This document shows positions 58,518 to 64,000 of a stretch of 64,000 nt of DNA, piece after piece. Position 1 is the stretch's first letter. Each line of letters starts with the position of its first letter. Source of the DNA: Hexactinellida sp. DTS-2022 (Eukaryota > Porifera > Hexactinellida); NCBI GenBank assembly GCA_028753945.1, contig JAPNXP010000002.1:13516001-13580000 (forward strand), read 5' to 3'. The notes under the pieces are model-generated. The model made no database searches. It was not told where the DNA came from and worked only from the letters and a program-made list of their open reading frames with translations. The translations under genes were made by a program, and so were the position numbers.

Positions 58518-58869
58518 CAGTCGAAATCGGATTATTTTGTCACCGGATTATTTTGTCTTATCGGATTATTTTGTCCTAATATTCGAGGAAAAATCTGATT
58601 TACCATTACGAATTATCGGGTTTATTTGTCTTATCCAGGGCCGGCGGAAGAGGGGCGGTTGGGGCGGCCCAGGCCCCCCCACTTTTTCTATTATTTTTTT
58701 GGTACTCTGAAATTTCCCGCGCGTGTTTTTGACTCTGCAATCCTCACAATTATCATCATAATACAAAGCCGCCCCACCTCTCACGAGCTTCCGCCGGCCC
58801 TGGTCTTATCGGATTATTTTGTCGAATTATCCATGCAAAGAATTGGACAAAATAATCCGATTTCGACTG
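58518..58869. mobile_element. 352-bp pogo-like MITE hosting a hAT insertion
   Basis: CAGTCGAAATCGGATTATTT at both ends (right end inverted), with TA flanks. Internal repeats CGGATTATTTTGTC occur several times. It is the same terminus as the 83-bp element at 20671. Confidence 0.82.
58636..58802. mobile_element. 167-bp hAT-type MITE nested in the pogo-like element
   Basis: CAGGGCCGGCGGAAG and its exact reverse complement, flanked by a perfect 8-bp duplication GTCTTATC (58628-58635 and 58803-58810). Confidence 0.85.
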
Positions 58870-58916
58870 TATGCTGATTTCTAATTTCGCATTTACAAAT
58901 CTATTACAGTGGAACC

Positions 58917-59106
58917 TCCACAAGGGGCCTGTGGAAACGGGGATCCTCTGAAAATTGGGTTAAAAAAATGCAGCAAATTCCTTGATGTAACAGATATGTT
59001 CATCCATAGTTCTTAGTTCCTATATCATCATACTCTCGTAGTATATAAGCAACTATACCACACAGTAGTTAGTTTGTTATGCACTTTATTCAACGAGGTT
59101 CTACAG
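58917..59106. mobile_element. pogo/Tigger-like MITE
   Basis: The left end CAGTGGAACCTCCACAAGG and the right end (reverse complement CTGTAGAACCTCGTTG) are an imperfect inverted pair with TA at the right. The boundaries are less clean than in other copies. Confidence 0.5.
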
Positions 59107-59318
59107 TATTTGTATTTTCAGCTATTTCTTCACAATTGGATGCGATTTCGCAGGAACTAATTCGGTTCCTTTAATTGTACTCATTTTCGTAGCCTTTTCT
59201 ATTGGTACCCATAAAATTCTTAGTAAATCTAGTATATAATTTTTCTAAATTATTAATAATGGTAAAATATCTCGGCTACTTTAAATTTTAAGTTGTCCTA
59301 CTTATTTTTCCAAGTCTG

Positions 59319-59995
59319 CCTGTCACGCCAAAATTGGTCCGGGTAAAAAGTGGTCCGGCCGGACCAATTTTGGCCGGCCATAAATGGTCCGGTCGGACTA
59401 GCTTTGGTCGCCATAAATGGTCCGGTCGGACTAGCTTTGGTCGCCAAAAATGGTCCGGCCGGACCAGTTTTGGTCGCCAAAGGCGGTCCCCATTGGCCAA
59501 AGGTGGTCCCCGCCGGACCAGTTTTTGGCAGCCATTCCAAGACAATAATCATAGAGCTTTTTATCATTCATCAATACAAGAATACATAGAGATGCAAATG
59601 TTTTCACAATAGTCAATAATACACAATTACAAAGTTGATTCTTTACACCGTAACTCCATGTCTCCATATATCACAATTACAAAACCAATTCTTTTCACTA
59701 TTATTCATGCCTTCATACATACTTACAAGGGACTCCTTTTTCCCCTGATCCATAGTAGACAATTAGAAAAAGATACATTTTCAATTTAATAATTGATCGT
59801 CCTATACAATTTCGCACTAGTGGGAGGTTTGTTATAGCTACTTTAGTGCGATCTAGCAAAAAGTTTAGGCCGGACCTATTTTAGCAAGCTAGGACACTTT
59901 ATGGCAGGCCAAAATTGGTCCCGGACCATTTTTGGCCGAGCCAAAATTGGTCCGACCGGACCAGTTTTGGCCCGGACCAATTTTTTCGTGACATG
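59319..59995. mobile_element. Element with TGTCACG ends and GGTCCGGCCGGACC arrays
   Basis: Left CCTGTCACGCCAAAATTGGT and right (reverse complement) GCATGTCACGAAAAAATTGG form the ends. Both arms carry ACCAATTTTGGCC and GGTCCGGCCGGACC units. At 59376-59480 these make a tandem array with a period of about 35-36 bp. ORFs here translate to the repeat itself and are not genes. The 78-bp insertion at 25432 shares the ends and centre. Confidence 0.65.
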
Positions 59996-60440
59996 CCAAC
60001 CGTTCTTTGCAGTTTTCTCTTTCATCTTTGAGGACTTAAATTTCCTACTGTGGTCCTCAATGATCTTTTCCCCATGTTCTCGGATTTGACCCATCTTTTT
60101 GATAGACCCGCGTCCAAGCCTTCTATATCCTCAGCCTTGAGAGGCTTTTAGGAGATTTATTGTGGATGGGCAAATTTGTCTAGTTGTTAAGAATTAGCCA
60201 TTTTGTATTTGAAAGTTTACTATAGACAAATAAATGACGATAATCAAAACGATGCTGATCCATTTGTTGGTTTATTACAATTTATATTTCATTGGTCTGA
60301 GGCAGTCTGTTTACTTATAATATCAATTGCTGTTGGTATAGCCAGTATGCTGATGTAATAGAAGAATTCATTTTCACAAGTTAACTCACATTTATATACA
60401 TATATAGTAACAAATATTTTCTCTATGGCTGTCCCAATTT

Positions 60441-61793
60441 GGACATACCTAATTTCCGGAACGGGACGGTACGGAACGGTACCATTCCGGAAAATCAAAG
60501 TACCTAAATTACGGAATTCCGCGGAACGGTTCCGGAAAATATGAATACCTAATTTCCGGAACGAAATTATTCCGGAAATTCAAATGCCTATTTTCCGGAA
60601 TATTCGATTCCGGAAATTATAAATGCCTAATTTCCGGAACAAATTTATTCCGGGAATTTAAATACCTAATTTCCAGAACAAAGATACCTCCTTTCACTTA
60701 ACCCACGATCGAAAGATATGTGCAACCCCGTGGATGCCCTACCGAGACCCCGAGTAAACCAAAATAGTGATTCCAATTTCCAATCTTCCTTTCCCGTCTA
60801 AAATTCCTATTTTTTATTCTTTTACCCCCGGCCCTAAATCATTAGCGTTTTAGGGCCCGCTTAGTCCGAAATCGCTAAATGTAGGGACCAGTCCAGTGAT
60901 AGAGACTAGACCTCTGCGCGGGTTAATTAATTCATTCATTAATGCGGGTCGCGGGACCCGCAACCCGCGGATTCATGCGGAACAAAGGATCTGAATATTT
61001 TGCGGTGCGGGGGCGGCACCCGTATACGACCCGCGCAGAGGACTCCTTAAAATATTACAATACTATTAGTCATACTAACTAAGTGTCGCACTCAGGAAGG
61101 AGGGCAGTGATACAATGTGCATTTTACAACGAGAGTTATCATTAATTAAAAACGTATGTAAGTCCCTAAACACTAAGTATGTATAAGTGACACGTGAACA
61201 CTAAGTGCACGTGTCGGACGTGTAGACTAGACAAAGTGGTGTAGAGCACCACCATCACCAAATGTTCTCACGCACGTACACATTACATACTGATGAAATC
61301 TGAGTTACTACCTAATTGAAAGTCCAACTAATACCACTCCTGTAATTTATTTATAGTTAGGGTTCCAGTATTTAAATTGTTAATTTAGGTACTTGAGCTG
61401 GGATAGATCAACTAAAGATTGATTAATTAAACCTATACGATATATTCGATCTATGCAAAACGTGGGGTCCCTAAATCGCTAGCGATTTAGGGCACCCCTA
61501 GAACACAATAGGTTAGCTATTCGGCCCCTGGGTCCCTAAACGCCCTTACACCGGTTTGTTTCATTTTATCTTGATAATTTAGCACATTTAGTACAAAATA
61601 GTATATCAGAATGCAAAACCAAATGTTGTTAAAGTCTATAATAACCAAATTAACCAATAACTTGGGGGTCTATCCCGTTCCGTAATTTAGGTACTTAAAT
61701 TTCCCGGAATGGTACCGTTCCGTAATTTAGGTACTTTGATTTTCCGGAATGGTACCGTTCCATACCGTCCTGTTCCGGAAATTAGGTATGTCC
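60441..61793. mobile_element. 1.35-kb element with long complex inverted repeats
   Basis: The ends GGACATACCTAATTTCCGGA are inverted copies of each other. The arms run over 100 bp, with units such as GGAACGGTACCATTCCGG and CAAAGTACCTAAATTACGG in both. The middle has two palindromes (60830-60858 and about 61466-61496) and a further inverted pair at 60909-61043. No coding sequence seen. Confidence 0.72.
60909..61043. mobile_element. Small inverted-repeat insertion inside the element above
   Basis: Left AGACCTCTGCGCGGGT and right (reverse complement) AGTCCTCTGCGCGGGT bracket 135 bp rich in CGGGTCGCGGGACCCGC palindromes. No clear target duplication. Confidence 0.55.
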
Positions 61794-63545
61794 ATAAAAT
61801 TTTACGATTCTGAACCGATTTAAATTGTTTTTAAAATTACTGATTAATTAATTAAACTACTATATCACAATGTTACTCATTATTAAATACGGTGGATGCA
61901 GTAGAGTAGCGAGCTTGGATAAAGAGAGTAGATAAGAAGACAGCTATTAAACTGACAAAAATGTCACCATCATAACAATCTATGACTGTTGTTGGTTCAG
62001 AAATTATAGCTTCCAAATAATCTACGTTTGTACCCTGAATCAACACGCAAGACGTATTTTCATTTTGTTATTGGTGCCCTGTGAAGAATATATTTTTAAT
62101 TCATTTGAGGGTTCTGGACAAATAGTAATAATTTTATAATTCGGAGTTTCAGAAGGAAATACAGTTCTACATTCAATTCATTTTCAATAACAGTTCCATT
62201 AGGGAAGAGTAACAGTATTTAGAGATGGTAGAATTTCGAAGAATCCAGGTTGACATTAAGTGTGTTGTCAAGATTGTTAGAATTGTTTCTGAAACCTTAA
62301 ACCTCTTAAGTTTGTGGAACAATTCTAAAATTCAGGAAACTGATAAGGAAAAATGCACAGTTCTTGAGATTGCTATCGAAGATGTAATATTCACCTGGTA
62401 TTAGACCGATATTCCTCTCGAAAGTTTGATCATAAGTAGAGTTAGAAATACCAAAAGCAAACACTAGCAGCAACAATTAGTTAGTATCACATAGGATGCA
62501 AGGTGTAATTTGTTTTTGTGTTTGTAATAGGTCTGATGCAGGTGATCCTGATTAGTGAAAATAGGTTTATTCATAGCATTCTAATATACAGTGGAGTCTC
62601 CGAATAATGGACACATTGGGGGCATGGATTTTGTCCGTTGTAGAGATATGTCCGCTTCTCGGAGTCTGGTCCTTAACTATTACATGTATAGAAAATTCAT
62701 TCTGTTCCACGAGGGTTGTCCGTTGTAGAGGGGTGGTCCGCTTCTCGGAGTTCCCGTTTTGGGAGACTCTACTGTATATTATAATGTTATGGTTTATTAT
62801 TGGACAATAACTGCTCTATGGTCACGTCATTAGTTCGGAACCCGGAGTATCTGACCTTAGATCTGTCACGGGAATACCAACCATGCAACGACTTAGAAAT
62901 GGAGTACGGGTAGAATGGATAGTACCGAAATGAAGATGAGAATAGCAAGTGTACTATACGTACAAATTACAATGCAGTATTATTACTATTATATGAAGCA
63001 TTCATATTCAAATTGACGATATAATTAATTACAACACTACACAAACTAACAATAGCATTCAAGAGTTACCTTTATCTTATATGCTCGTGTCTTATCTGTA
63101 TATTTATTATTTATCAAATTTTAGAAAGCTTGTATGTAAATGTGATATTATAAACTATAATTATGCGTTTGTGAACGATAATTATTAAACACATTCTCAT
63201 AAATGCGAATACTGTGAATACCCGAGTGATAGGATCGATTCCATAGAGAATAATAATAATGAAATACTTGTTTCAAATGGTTAAATTACTGGGCAGAAAT
63301 GGGACTGTTTGGAATAAACTTGTAAGTAATTCATAACTATATTCCTCCATCATGTTTATTATCGACAAAGTAAATTAGTTGGGATTCGTGAAGGGCGGTC
63401 AGCTTTGGAGAGCTAATGATGCTTCATCCAAGCTGTCGTTAGTTATTTGAGCGAACTCCCTTTAGTAAGAAATAAATATTTAAATTATATCAACTGTAGA
63501 ATCTAATTTTTAATTCGTATTTAATTAACTGATATTTTATTTTGT
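61794..63545. other. Intergenic sequence upstream of the HDAC8 3' end
   Basis: AT-rich, no supported gene. One pogo-like MITE lies at 62589-62774. The HDAC8 3' UTR should lie just below 63546. Confidence 0.45.
62589..62774. mobile_element. pogo/Tigger-like MITE
   Basis: 186 bp with ends CAGTGGAGTCTCCGAATAAT and (reverse complement) CAGTAGAGTCTCCCAAAACG, TA flanks. A unit GTCCGTTGTAGAG...CCGCTTCTCGGAGT occurs twice inside. Confidence 0.72.
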
Positions 63546-64000
63546 TTAAACTCGTCTACCCATTTCATCTATAAGAACTTGAACTTTCGCCATCAATTCA
63601 TCGAGATAGTTATTTTTCTTATTTTGGTTAGCACGATAACCTGGTGAAATGTAAAGTGTAAAATCTGGACCATAATGTATGAACTGTTCGTGATCAGGAA
63701 TATCTTCTTTCAAACTGACGCTACACAACATTCCTGTAATGCGTGTCCAAGCCTTAGCTGTATTCGGAATATTGTAACCTCCCCCACCCAGTATCAATAC
63801 AGGCAATTTCCAATTAACAACAATATCGATAGCTTGAATATAGCTGTTTGCAGTCAGATTGAATGAATCCATAGGGTCATTTGCTAGACCATCTACTCCA
63901 CATTGTACAACCACAGCGTTAGGCCTGTATTTTATATACAAGTCAGGTAGCACATGATTCATTACAGCTACTATGGTATCATCATCTAACCCATCTTGAA
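63546..64000 (-). CDS. HDAC8: Histone deacetylase 8-like, C-terminal part (5'-partial)
   Basis: Minus-strand coding sequence from the window edge to the stop at 63548-63546, 150 residues. It reads as the C-terminal third of a class I zinc-dependent lysine deacetylase. Visible landmarks are the zinc-ligand Asp in CGVDGLANDP, the catalytic loop GGGGYN with the transition-state Tyr, NTAKAWT and EIPDHE-like DIPDHEQF. The last, with the short C-terminus (ending MGRRV), favours HDAC8 over HDAC1/3. Upstream exons with the first zinc ligands lie outside. The visible part shows no frame break or missing active-site residue. It should act as a nuclear/cytoplasmic deacylase. Confidence 0.88.
   Translation of the reverse strand, partial: QDGLDDDTIVAVMNHVLPDLYIKYRPNAVVVQCGVDGLANDPMDSFNLTANSYIQAIDIVVNWKLPVLILGGGGYNIPNTAKAWTRITGMLCSVSLKEDIPDHEQFIHYGPDFTLYISPGYRANQNKKNNYLDELMAKVQVLIDEMGRRV

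Noticed and set aside
59288-59612. ORFs with repeated SGRTSFGR and PAGP motifs
   Set aside because: They translate the tandem GGTCCGGCCGGACC array and have no independent support.

Overview
This is AT-rich animal nuclear DNA. It has spliced genes with GT-AG introns, a metazoan fibrillar collagen, a class I histone deacetylase of HDAC8 type and a lysosomal di-N-acetylchitobiase. The intergenic space and introns are packed with short non-autonomous DNA transposons. The gene set (a fibrillar collagen with an unusual N-terminal domain, a REJ/GPS-type receptor with a cytoplasmic zinc finger, a giant ankyrin/TRP-like channel) points to an early-branching invertebrate. A sponge is my best guess, but this is an inference and the sequence does not prove it. 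No ribosomal RNA, tRNA or CRISPR was recognised.

Layout. 1-9732 (+): 3' part of a single-pass receptor gene in seven visible exons. It has a REJ-like ectodomain, a degenerate GPS-like motif, one membrane helix, then a cytoplasmic tail with a MYND zinc finger. 9733-12382: transposon debris. 12383-18073 (-): a complete fibrillar collagen of 1,533 residues in four exons. 18074-29756: gene-poor and repeat-rich, with nested hAT/Tc1-like elements, a tandem 1.45-kb repeat, and one tiny ORF with a signal-peptide-like sequence. 29757-54607 (+): the centrepiece, about 23.5 kb of nearly uninterrupted coding sequence for a giant ankyrin-repeat protein that ends in a six-helix TRP-like channel. It is split once by a 471-bp gap holding a pogo-like MITE. 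The ankyrin region is built from about ten super-repeats, each with a recurring non-ankyrin module that I cannot assign to a known family. 55689-56996 (+): chitobiase (CTBS) in two exons. 56997-63545: nested hAT, pogo-like and long-inverted-repeat elements. 63546-64000 (-): the last exon(s) of HDAC8, cut by the window edge.

The genes do not form a functional cluster. The exon models were built by hand from splice-site dinucleotides and reading-phase matching. Nine of the eleven introns inferred are phase 1, and every joined model keeps its frame. Most transposons were placed from terminal inverted repeats plus target-site duplications: 8 bp for hAT-type elements, TA for pogo/Tc1-type elements. 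Some were placed from inverted repeats alone, and their entries say so.
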